A program made the translations under genes and the position numbers. The notes under the pieces are model-generated. The model saw only the letters and a program-made list of their open reading frames with translations, had not been told where the DNA came from and did no database searches. A stretch of 22,920 nucleotides of DNA, taken from contig RGAX01000015.1 in the NCBI GenBank assembly GCA_009919985.1, positions 1 to 22,920 of the forward strand, given 5' to 3'. This DNA is from Opitutaceae bacterium (GTDB taxonomy: Bacteria > Verrucomicrobiota > Verrucomicrobiia > Opitutales > Opitutaceae). This document shows, one piece after another, positions 16,405 to 22,920 of the stretch. The stretch's first letter is position 1; each line of letters opens with the position of its first letter.

Positions 16405-19029
16405 TCAGAGTGCGGCGCGGACTTTTTGCACTTCAAAGCATTCAATGAGGTCGCCTTTTTGGTAACCGTTGAAGTCATCGAGTTTGATACCGCATTCGAG
16501 GCCCGCACGGACTTCGTTGGCGTCGTCTTTGAAGCGTTTGAGCGTACCGATCTTGCCCTCGTGGAGGATTTCTTTGCCACGGCGGACGCGAGCGGAGGCG
16601 TTGCGGTTGATCTTGCCTTCGGTGACGAGACAGCCGGCGACGAAGCCCTTGGCCAGCGGGAAGGTGGCACGCACTTCGGCGACGCCGGTTTTGGTTTCCT
16701 TGAGATCGGGATCGAGCAGGTCGGCCATCATCTCGCGGACTTTATCACCGAGCTCGTAAATAATCGCGTAGGTCTCGATGCGCACGCTGTGGTGCTTGGC
16801 GAGCGGGGTCACCCCGTTCTCGAGCTTGGTGTTAAAGCCGAGGATGACGGAGCCAGCGGCACCAGCCATGAGCACATCGTTTTTTGTGATGATACCGACT
16901 TCGGTAGAGACGATTTCGAGCGAGACTTTCACGCTCTTGATGCCTTCGAGGATGTTGCGCACCGCTTCAGTCGAGCCGAAGACGTCGGTCTTAATGATAA
17001 CCTTGAGGGTCTTTTGCTGCGTGGCCGCGATATTGGCAAAGAGGGTATCGACGGAGACTTCCTTAGGCGCAGAGTCCGCGGTGGTCGTGATTTTCTTGAG
17101 ACGGTACTGTTCTTCTTCGGCGAGTTTTTCGGCTTCGCGAGAGTTTTTCACGACCTTGAAGGTAGCGCCACTATCGGGCGTACCGTTCCAGCCGATCACG
17201 CGCGCAGGGGTCGAGGGCGGCGCTTCTTTAAGCGGACGACCTTGGTCATCGAACATGGCGCGCACTTTGGCCCAGTTTGGACCACAGACGATACAATCAC
17301 CGACGCGCAAGGTGCCGCGCTGAACGATGACGGTAGCTAGAGGTCCGCGACCGACGTCGACTTGAGATTCAATGATGACGCCACTGGCGTCAGCCTTCGG
17401 GTTGGACTTAAGTTCGAGCACGTCGGCCTGCAAGATGATCATATCGAGCAGCTCATTGATACCAGTGCCTTTCATCGCGGAGACGGGCACGGTCACGGTA
17501 TCACCACCCCAGTCTTCGGGAGCGATGTTGCGCTGCTGCATCTGGTTTTTGACCTGATCCAAGTTGGCGCCTTTGACGTCCATCTTGTTGACGGCGACTA
17601 GGAGCGCGAATTTTTCCGGGTGCAGTTGTTTTTCGTTGAGCGCGATTTTCAGGGCCTCATCGGTCTGGGGCATGAAACCGTCGTCGGCCGCAACGACCAG
17701 AATTGCAACATCAGTAGCACTGGCGCCACGGGAACGCATTTTAGTGAACGCAGCGTGGCCGGGCGTATCAAGGAAGGTGATCTTACGGCCATTAAAATCG
17801 ATTTGGTAGGCGCCGATGTGCTGGGTGATGCCGCCAGCTTCGCCTTTGGCGACATCGGCCTTGCGAATAGCGTCGAGGAGCGAGGTTTTACCGTGGTCGA
17901 CGTGGCCCAAAATACACACCACAGGAGGACGAATGACTAAGTCATTGGTGTCGTCTTCGACGACGAGCTTCTTTTCCTTCTTCTCTTTCTGAGCCTGAGC
18001 AGCAGCGGGGTCACCGCGGTGTTTAACCTCGAGGAGGAAACCATGTTTCTCGGCGAGTTTGGCGGCAACGGCTTCGTCGAGCGATTGCGTGATGGCGGCA
18101 AAAATGCCCATCTGCATCAGCTCGGAAATCAACTGAAACGGACGCATCCCTAGAGCCGTGGCGAAATCGCGCACGATCACCGGAGGCTTCATGCTGATCA
18201 ACTTCACATCACCCACCTGCGTGACGGTGACGGATGCGGAGGAAGCAGAAGTCGAGGCACCGGAAGAGGCGGCTGCAGTTGATGCCGCACCGGGCATCGG
18301 CGGGGCCTTCAAGGGCGAAGCGCCAGGTCGGCCCGGCATAGTTGGCAAAGCCACAGGAGCTTTGCTCACGACGAGCGGCGCTGGGGCGATTACGGGAGCG
18401 GGCGCGGGCGTTGAAACCGCTGGAGCGGGCACAGTCGCCGCAACAGAAGGACGCACAAAAACAGGTGCCGGCGAAGGCGCAGGCGCTGATACGACTGGGG
18501 CAGGCCTGAGGCCGGGAACCACCATGGGCGCTGGAGCACTACGCGGCGGTAAAGCGATCGGAGCGCTCGGGGCCTTGGCCATCGGCGCGGGCATCGTCAC
18601 AGACGGAGGCATCGAAGCAGGACGCGGCGGTAAAGGCGCCGGAGCTTTGGCCACGGGAGCCGCAACCACCACTGCGGCCGGAGCGGGCGTCGCAGGAACT
18701 ACAGGAGCCGGCTTCAAAGCGGCCGCTTTCGCTTGGGCGGCTACTTCTTTTTCACGGGCCACATCTTGCGTGCTTTTAACAAACACGCCAGAGGGGATCT
18801 TCACCTTAGAGGGCTCATTCGCCGCGACGGGCGCGACCGGCTCGGGGACTGGCACCGGGACGACCTTGGCGCCGAACTCTTTTTCGATCTCGTCAAAATA
18901 GATCTTACTGACGGTGCTCGATACCGATTTCGTATCCGCCGACACGTAGCCGCGCTCCTTCAGCCAAGCGAGGAGTGACTTGGCTTCTTGGTTATATTGC
19001 TTCGCGATTTCGTGGATACGGGTGCTCAT
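16405..19029 (-). CDS. infB: translation initiation factor IF-2
   Basis: The 874-residue GTPase brings initiator tRNA to the 30S subunit. An IF2 N-terminal module is at residues 1-50 (STRIHEIAKQYNQEAKSLL). A very Pro/Ala/Val-rich linker runs from about 55 to 265, and a second N-terminal-type module from about 280 to 335. The GTPase domain has GHVDHGKT (375-382), DTPGH (421-425) and NKMD (481-484). The beta-barrel and C-terminal domains follow, ending in KGDLIECFEVQ. Length is within the family's range. The ATG at 19029 follows nusA by 40 bp with no Shine-Dalgarno. A long plus-strand reading frame opposite the linker is only its complement. Confidence 0.97.
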   Translation of the reverse strand: MSTRIHEIAKQYNQEAKSLLAWLKERGYVSADTKSVSSTVSKIYFDEIEKEFGAKVVPVPVPEPVAPVAANEPSKVKIPSGVFVKSTQDVAREKEVAAQAKAAALKPAPVVPATPAPAAVVVAAPVAKAPAPLPPRPASMPPSVTMPAPMAKAPSAPIALPPRSAPAPMVVPGLRPAPVVSAPAPSPAPVFVRPSVAATVPAPAVSTPAPAPVIAPAPLVVSKAPVALPTMPGRPGASPLKAPPMPGAASTAAASSGASTSASSASVTVTQVGDVKLISMKPPVIVRDFATALGMRPFQLISELMQMGIFAAITQSLDEAVAAKLAEKHGFLLEVKHRGDPAAAQAQKEKKEKKLVVEDDTNDLVIRPPVVCILGHVDHGKTSLLDAIRKADVAKGEAGGITQHIGAYQIDFNGRKITFLDTPGHAAFTKMRSRGASATDVAILVVAADDGFMPQTDEALKIALNEKQLHPEKFALLVAVNKMDVKGANLDQVKNQMQQRNIAPEDWGGDTVTVPVSAMKGTGINELLDMIILQADVLELKSNPKADASGVIIESQVDVGRGPLATVIVQRGTLRVGDCIVCGPNWAKVRAMFDDQGRPLKEAPPSTPARVIGWNGTPDSGATFKVVKNSREAEKLAEEEQYRLKKITTTADSAPKEVSVDTLFANIAATQQKTLKVIIKTDVFGSTEAVRNILEGIKSVKVSLEIVSTEVGIITKNDVLMAGAAGSVILGFNTKLENGVTPLAKHHSVRIETYAIIYELGDKVREMMADLLDPDLKETKTGVAEVRATFPLAKGFVAGCLVTEGKINRNASARVRRGKEILHEGKIGTLKRFKDDANEVRAGLECGIKLDDFNGYQKGDLIECFEVQKVRAAL

Positions 19030-19069
19030 TCAGTGCGGCGTCAGGATAGATTATAAAAAAATAAGCAGC

Positions 19070-20293
19070 TCAGCTTGTAACGCGGGCGATCACGCCTTGC
19101 GCTTCCTCTTCGGTGAAGCCAGCGCCGACGAGGTCCTCCGCAGCGACACCTTCGAAGGCAGCCGGCGAATTAATACCCATGTCGACGAGACGGCCCGCAA
19201 TCACGGCATCAAATTCAAAGGTCTTGACCAACATAGAGATGGCCGTCTCGCGTGGATTATCACCCGCGGCACGGAATTCTTCAATGTCGAGGCGCCACCC
19301 AATTAAGCGTGAAGTGAGCCGGGCGTTCTGGCCCTTACGACCGATCGCGATCGCGAGGTCCTCCGTGGCCACCTTGAGGAGGACGCGGTGAGATTTTTCA
19401 TCAATGATAATCTCGCGCGGCACTGCAGGTTTGAAGGCCTCGATGATCATCTCGCGGGGATCCGCGTAATATTTTACAATGTCGATTTTCTCACCGTTGA
19501 GTTCACGCACGATCGTCTTCACGCGGGCACCTCGAGCACCGACGCAGGCACCCACGGGATCCACTTTAGAATCCGCGCTTGTGACCGCGATTTTGGTGCG
19601 ATAACCCGGCTCGCGGGCGAAGGCCTCGATCTTGACGGTACCGTCGGCGATTTCGGTGACTTCGAGTTCGAACAAGCGCCGCACAAAGCGCGGGCTCGCG
19701 CGGCTAAGAATGATCTCAGGACCACGAGGGGTGCTCTCGATCTCGAGCAAAATACAGCGGATGCGATCCCCCGCTTGGTATTCCTCGCCGGGGACTTGCT
19801 CTTTACCTGGCATGACCGCCTCGGCTTTACCGAGGTCGATGTAAATATCATTGCGCTCACGTCGGCGCACGGTGCCGGTGACGATGTTACCAATCTGGTC
19901 TTTAAAATCGTCGAAAATACGGTCCTTCTCAAATTGGCGCAACCGCTGCATCACTGCTTGGCGGGCCGTCTGCGCCGCGATGCGGCCAAGACTGGATGGA
20001 TCGACCTCACGCTCAATCACGTCGCCGACCACGGCACCTGGCTTGAGAGCCTGGGCTTTCTCTACGTGGATGTCAGTCTTAGGGTTGCCGATTGAATCGA
20101 CTACCTTCATCACCGCCCAAGCGTGGAGCTGACCGTTCTTTGGATTGATGTCGATCTTGAGCTCCTGACCGGAGTTGATGCCTTTCAAAGCGGCCGTCTT
20201 CAGCGCGTTCACGATCGTAGCGATCATGTCGGCACGCGGAATGCCCTTTTCCTTCTCCATGTATTCGAGGACGGACAGAATTTCGCTGCTCAT
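19070..20293 (-). CDS. nusA: transcription termination/antitermination factor NusA
   Basis: The 407-residue RNA polymerase partner controls pausing, termination and antitermination. The N-terminal RNAP-binding domain covers about residues 1-125. The S1 domain (GNIVTGTVRRRERNDIYIDLG) spans about 135-198. Two KH modules follow, with VGARGARVKTI at about 251-261 and AIGRKGQNARL at about 316-326. A C-terminal helical segment (AAFEGVAAEDLVGAGFTEEEAQ) resembles a helix-hairpin-helix. It starts the operon with infB, rbfA, the DHH gene, truB and ribF. The usual upstream partner rimP is absent. An intrinsic-terminator-like element lies 16 nt before the ATG and a candidate promoter about 75 nt before it. 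Confidence 0.96.
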   Translation of the reverse strand: MSSEILSVLEYMEKEKGIPRADMIATIVNALKTAALKGINSGQELKIDINPKNGQLHAWAVMKVVDSIGNPKTDIHVEKAQALKPGAVVGDVIEREVDPSSLGRIAAQTARQAVMQRLRQFEKDRIFDDFKDQIGNIVTGTVRRRERNDIYIDLGKAEAVMPGKEQVPGEEYQAGDRIRCILLEIESTPRGPEIILSRASPRFVRRLFELEVTEIADGTVKIEAFAREPGYRTKIAVTSADSKVDPVGACVGARGARVKTIVRELNGEKIDIVKYYADPREMIIEAFKPAVPREIIIDEKSHRVLLKVATEDLAIAIGRKGQNARLTSRLIGWRLDIEEFRAAGDNPRETAISMLVKTFEFDAVIAGRLVDMGINSPAAFEGVAAEDLVGAGFTEEEAQGVIARVTS

Positions 20294-20309
20294 AGTGTTG
20301 TTTTTATGG

Positions 20310-20341
20310 AAAAAAAAAGCGGGCCGCAGGGCCCACCTTTT
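20310..20341 (-). terminator. intrinsic-terminator-like attenuator in the nusA leader
   Basis: On the minus strand an A-rich run leads into a stem GGGCC/GGCCC (20330-20334 with 20321-20325) with a 4-nt loop, followed by GC and nine consecutive T residues (20318-20310). The flanking AAAAGG and CTTTT can extend the stem past one mismatch. This is the classic form of a Rho-independent terminator. It lies 16 nt upstream of the nusA ATG, so transcription aimed at nusA must pass through it. Confidence 0.6.
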
Positions 20342-20369
20342 CGCAAAGTGTGGTTGATTGAACCTCGGA

Positions 20370-20398
20370 ACCTATCGGGCGCGTAGAAAGTTTGTCAA
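20370..20398 (-). promoter_or_regulatory. candidate sigma-70-type promoter for the nusA operon
   Basis: A perfect -35 box TTGACA (20398 to 20393) is followed after 16 nt by GATAGG (20376 to 20371), a poor -10 with 3 of 6 matches. The start of transcription would be near 20364, giving a leader of roughly 70 nt that contains the terminator-like element. The -35 is convincing; the -10 is weak. Confidence 0.35.
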
Positions 20399-20460
20399 GC
20401 CCCGCGCCCCATGGGCAGGGCCCTTTCAGCCTCAACTTGCCTCGCCCAAGCCAGCAAACC

Positions 20461-20637
20461 CTAAGCGAGTGCTCGCAATGATTCTAACACCTCCGGCGGC
20501 AAGTCGCGTTGCATACTAAAGATAACACCCGCCAACAACGTCCCTCTCCCCTGCCCCGTTTTCGCTGCCCGCAACAGAATTGAATTCTCCACGATCAACG
20601 TCTCCAACCGAAAGCCAACCGAGGCCTCGCAACTCAC
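20461..20637 (-). pseudogene. possible small or frameshifted gene between the YacP-like gene and nusA
   Basis: A GTG-started frame of 58 codons reads like protein: VGFRLETLIVENSILL, then LLAGVIFSMQRDLPPEVLE, ending SLRALA. The frame stays open upstream to 20688 without a better start. The residues before it (SDGEEHLSV) would continue naturally from another frame ending KFKNVLLQKI (stop at 20657), overlapping at an A-run near 20661-20664. This suggests one gene broken by a one-base slip. The C-terminal pattern faintly recalls the end of PilZ domains, but I cannot assign a family. It may equally be chance open frame. The surrounding 430-bp gap otherwise holds only the nusA promoter and leader. 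Confidence 0.25.
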
Positions 20638-20723
20638 GCTTAAGTGCTCCTCGCCATCAGATTTTCTGCAACAAAACGTTCTTAAATTTTACAGCCTCTC
20701 CGTCATTTAGGCCACGTGGGAGC

Positions 20724-21194
20724 TCAAGGCGAGTCCCACTGCCGATCGTTGTTGCGTTTACGCTTCGCCACGTGCGCCGAAACGCTGCTACTGGCCCGCC
20801 GCACCCAAGCGGATAAATCCTCCGGCGAGATCCACTGCGCGCCCAGCGCCGCAACCGTGCGGCCTTCGCCCACATCACCTGTGGCCACCCAACACGTTTC
20901 TGCAGCCGCCACGCGCCCCACCCAACGCTCAATAAAATCATCCGCCGTCATTCCCGTAGGCGTACGCACCACCGCAAAGGTCTGCCGCCCACCTGGACAT
21001 GTGAGCTCCAACTCGGCTCCGCTCCCGTCGAACACCACCGTCACGCGCACGCCCTGCCCGTCGTGAATTGCCGCAAGCTCACCCACAAGTCGAGCCTGTG
21101 CAGCCGTTCGCTCGCGCCGCAGCAACGCCCGCAACTCCGGCCACGCATGCAAGATATTTGCCCCATCGACGAGTAGATGTTTTTCCACAACCAC
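20724..21194 (-). CDS. YacP-like NYN-domain protein (putative RNase)
   Basis: The product of about 156 residues matches the NYN (PIN-like) domain of the YacP/Rae1 type. It has LLVDGANILH at the N-terminus with an Asp for metal binding, VTVVFDG in the middle, TADDFIERWVG, and ATGDVGEGRTVAALG with a second acidic site. YacP/Rae1 of Bacillus subtilis is a ribosome-associated mRNA endonuclease; that activity here is inferred. No ATG lies near the domain start, so GTG at 21194 (or 21188) is chosen. The longer frame from an ATG at 21335 adds about 47 residues with no family-like sequence and abuts tRNA-Ser. The tail is Lys/Arg/Asn-rich. Confidence 0.75.
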   Translation of the reverse strand: MVVEKHLLVDGANILHAWPELRALLRRERTAAQARLVGELAAIHDGQGVRVTVVFDGSGAELELTCPGGRQTFAVVRTPTGMTADDFIERWVGRVAAAETCWVATGDVGEGRTVAALGAQWISPEDLSAWVRRASSSVSAHVAKRKRNNDRQWDSP

Positions 21195-21340
21195 TCTTTT
21201 AATCTGCAACTTGCTGCGCTTTGGGCAATGCACGAGTCGTAGCCGCGCGCACAAAAAATATGGGGACAAAAACGACTGAGCCAAAAAACACGATTGAAAG
21301 CGCCGCGACTCCAGTAAAGCTGTTGTCGCATGCATAATGC

Positions 21341-21428
21341 GGAGAGGTGGCAGAGTGGTCTATCGCGATGGTCTTGAAAACCATTGGGCCGAAAGGTCCC
21401 GGGGGTTCGAATCCCTCCCTCTCCGCCA
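21341..21428 (+). tRNA. tRNA-Ser (TGA anticodon)
   Basis: The 88-nt cloverleaf has acceptor arms GGAGAGG and CCTCTCC. The anticodon stem ATGGT/ACCAT carries loop CTTGAAA with anticodon TGA. The long variable arm, GGGCC-GAAA-GGTCC, is typical of serine tRNAs, and the T-arm is GGGGG-TTCGAAT-CCCTC. Discriminator G and CCA are encoded. The D-stem third pair is an A-C mismatch. No T-rich terminator is evident in the following 130 bp. Confidence 0.97.
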
Positions 21429-21562
21429 TGCGCGCAGCACCGGCATTTAGAATCAGTGGACGGGGGCACGCAAAAAAAGCGGCCTCAGCGGCGAAGCCTT
21501 ATCACCGCCGTTTCGCACCGGGCAACTTAGCAGAGTTGCACGGCGCGAGACACGCGGGGGAT

Positions 21563-22627
21563 TTAGGTGTTTTTCAGCGAGGCCATGTCGATCACGAAGC
21601 GGTATTTCACGTCGCTCTTGAGCATGCGTTCGTAGGCTTCGTTGATCTGGTCCATGCGGATCAGCTCGATGTCGGCGGTGATGTTATGCTGACCGCAGAA
21701 ATCGAGCATCTCCTGCGTCTCAGCGAGGCCGCCGATGAGCGAGCCAGAGAGGCTCCTGCGCCCAAAGATCAGCGAGAAAGAAGCGACGGGCAGCGGTTTC
21801 TCGGGGGCGCCGACTAGGGTGAGATTACCATCAATGCTGAGAAGACCGAGGTAAGCGTTGATATCGTGATCGGCCGAGACGCAATCGAGGATGAAGTCGA
21901 AACTGCCTGCGTGCTGCGCCATCGCGGCGGCGTCGGTCGAGATGACGACTTCGTGCGCGCCGAGTCGGTGCGCATCGGCGCATTTGCTCTCTGAAGTGGT
22001 GAAGACGACGACGTGCGCGCCAAACGCGCGGGCAAACTTTACGCCCATGTGTCCGAGGCCGCCGAGACCGACGATGCCGACTTTTTTACCGGGGCCGACT
22101 TTCCAATGACGCAGCGGCGAATACGTGGTGATGCCGGCGCACAGCAAGGGCGCGATGCCAGCGAGACTGAGGTTTTGCGGGAGAGTGAGAACGAAGTGTT
22201 CATCGACGACGATGCGCTCGGAATAACCTCCGTAGGTGGGCAAACTAAGGTGTTTGTCCATGGAGCCGAACGTCATGACGGACGTAGGCGAGAACTGCTC
22301 GAGGCCTTTTTTACAATGCGGGCAGGACAGATCGGCATCCACGAGGCAGCCGACGCCGGCGAGGTCGCCTGGCTTGAATTTAGTGACCTTAGGACCGACC
22401 TGGGTGACACGGCCTACGATTTCGTGACCTGGCACGGCGGGGTATTGAGTGAAGTGCCACTCGTTGCGCGCGAAGTGGAGATCAGAGTGGCAGACGCCAC
22501 AGTAGAGAATCTCTATCTGGATATCGCGATCGGTGAGCTCGCGGCGCGGGATAGTAGAAGCGGCGAGCGGCGCGGTGGCGCTAGGCGTGGCGTAGGCTTT
22601 GACGGAATAGGCTTTGGGCTTAAACAT
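21563..22627 (-). CDS. zinc-type NAD(P)-dependent alcohol/aldehyde dehydrogenase (YahK/CAD-like)
   Basis: The 354-residue medium-chain dehydrogenase should reduce aldehydes or oxidise primary alcohols in the cytoplasm. Catalytic-zinc residues are present: Cys46 in GVCHSD, His68-Glu69 in PGHEIVG and Cys163 in LLCAGITTYSPL. The Rossmann glycine motif GLGGLGHMG is at 187-195. TFGSMDKHLSLPTYGGYSE fits the YahK/cinnamyl-alcohol dehydrogenase subgroup. The structural-zinc loop is degenerate: two of its four cysteines are replaced (Asp99 and Ser113), leaving Cys102 and Cys105. The ATG at 22627 (MFKPKAYSVKAYA) is chosen because the longer reading to 22774 adds non-homologous residues. It stands alone between tRNA genes, with 207 bp upstream lacking a clear promoter or Shine-Dalgarno. 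Confidence 0.92.
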   Translation of the reverse strand: MFKPKAYSVKAYATPSATAPLAASTIPRRELTDRDIQIEILYCGVCHSDLHFARNEWHFTQYPAVPGHEIVGRVTQVGPKVTKFKPGDLAGVGCLVDADLSCPHCKKGLEQFSPTSVMTFGSMDKHLSLPTYGGYSERIVVDEHFVLTLPQNLSLAGIAPLLCAGITTYSPLRHWKVGPGKKVGIVGLGGLGHMGVKFARAFGAHVVVFTTSESKCADAHRLGAHEVVISTDAAAMAQHAGSFDFILDCVSADHDINAYLGLLSIDGNLTLVGAPEKPLPVASFSLIFGRRSLSGSLIGGLAETQEMLDFCGQHNITADIELIRMDQINEAYERMLKSDVKYRFVIDMASLKNT

Positions 22628-22810
22628 AAAGATGAAGTCGCAGGAGCTGGATGAGAACGGAGGCGCGGTGATGCGCAACGCAATGGGTGAGATGCCAACA
22701 TTTGCAACTTTGGGCCAAGCGCAAATGCGAGAGCGTATCGGCTCCAGGATATTACCCGTGCGAAAAGCCAGCAAAACGAAGGGATAAAACGAAAAATCCT
22801 AAAACAGGGA

Positions 22811-22834
22811 CGATCGCGCAGGGTCGTCGAAAAA
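22811..22834 (-). terminator. weak terminator candidate after tRNA-Arg
   Basis: Directly after the CCA end comes TTTTT, then GACGA and TCGTC arms separated by 10 nt and followed by CCTGTTTT. The stem is only 5 bp, so this is a weak candidate. Confidence 0.2.
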
Positions 22835-22911
22835 TGGTGCGGCCATAGGGAGTCGAACCCCAAACCTCCAGATTCGTAGTCTGGCGCTCTATCCAGTTGA
22901 GCTATGGCCGC
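22835..22911 (-). tRNA. tRNA-Arg (ACG anticodon)
   Basis: The 77-nt cloverleaf has acceptor arms GCGGCCA and TGGCCGC and a D-stem GCTC/GAGC. The anticodon stem CCAGA/TCTGG carries loop CTACGAA with anticodon ACG (read as ICG after deamination). The T-arm is TGGGG-TTCGACT-CCCTA. Discriminator A and CCA are encoded. The gene lies 9 bp from the window end, so its upstream context is not visible. Confidence 0.97.
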
Positions 22912-22920
22912 GTAGCAGAG

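Noticed and set aside
16426..17340. 304-codon plus-strand open frame
   Set aside because: It is antisense to the conserved C-terminal half of infB and has no family-like motif.
18158..18901. 247-codon plus-strand open frame rich in Gly/Ala/Thr
   Set aside because: It lies exactly opposite the Pro/Ala-rich linker of infB; the repetitive composition is the complement of proline and alanine codons. No start signal or domain is seen.
19388..20095. 235-codon plus-strand open frame
   Set aside because: It is antisense to nusA, whose S1 and KH motifs are certain; the frame has no recognisable domain.
21294..21338. TTGAAA and CATAAT boxes upstream of tRNA-Ser as a promoter
   Set aside because: The spacing between them is far from 16-18 nt and CATAAT lies too close to the tRNA 5' end.
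21341..21428. tRNA-Ser as a possible integration site of a mobile element
   Set aside because: No integrase, no direct repeat of the tRNA 3' end and no change in gene style nearby were seen.

Overview
The window looks like chromosomal core sequence from a Verrucomicrobiota bacterium, most likely class Opitutae. This is inferred from gene content: a DUF1592/DUF1552 pair of the kind expanded in planctomycetes and verrucomicrobia, System II cytochrome c maturation, and start codons that mostly lack a Shine-Dalgarno motif. I see no phage, insertion sequence, CRISPR array or integrase.

Layout. (1) 63-3693, plus strand: three genes joined by ATGA overlaps, encoding a small lipoprotein, ResB and a long CcsA; the last two form the heme-handling machinery of System II cytochrome c maturation. 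(2) 3706-11081, minus strand: a 1,428-residue DUF1587/1595/1592/1588/1585 protein with two CxxCH heme motifs, then a Tat-exported DUF1552 protein, then recN. The c-type cytochrome candidate is an obvious type of client for the maturation genes next door. (3) 11206-13078, plus strand: an orphan sugar-type periplasmic binding protein and a phytanoyl-CoA dioxygenase family oxygenase, followed by an 11-bp hairpin. (4) 13177-20293, minus strand: the conserved transcription/translation operon nusA-infB-rbfA-nrnA-like-truB-ribF. It ends in a tRNA-Val gene that overlaps the 3' end of ribF. (5) 20294-21340: the nusA leader, with a candidate promoter and an intrinsic terminator placed before the start codon; a possible decayed small gene; and a YacP-like NYN-domain gene. 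(6) 21341-22911: tRNA-Ser(TGA) on the plus strand, a zinc-type alcohol dehydrogenase and tRNA-Arg(ACG) on the minus strand. All three tRNA genes encode their CCA ends.

Most of the window is ordinary housekeeping. The points most worth a second look are the terminator-like attenuator in the nusA leader, the ribF/tRNA-Val overlap, the very long uncharacterised middle of the DUF1592 protein, the lipoprotein coupled to resB-ccsA, the dehydrogenase that has lost two of four structural-zinc cysteines, and a possible frameshifted gene upstream of nusA. I did not find a convincing wholly new multi-gene system.
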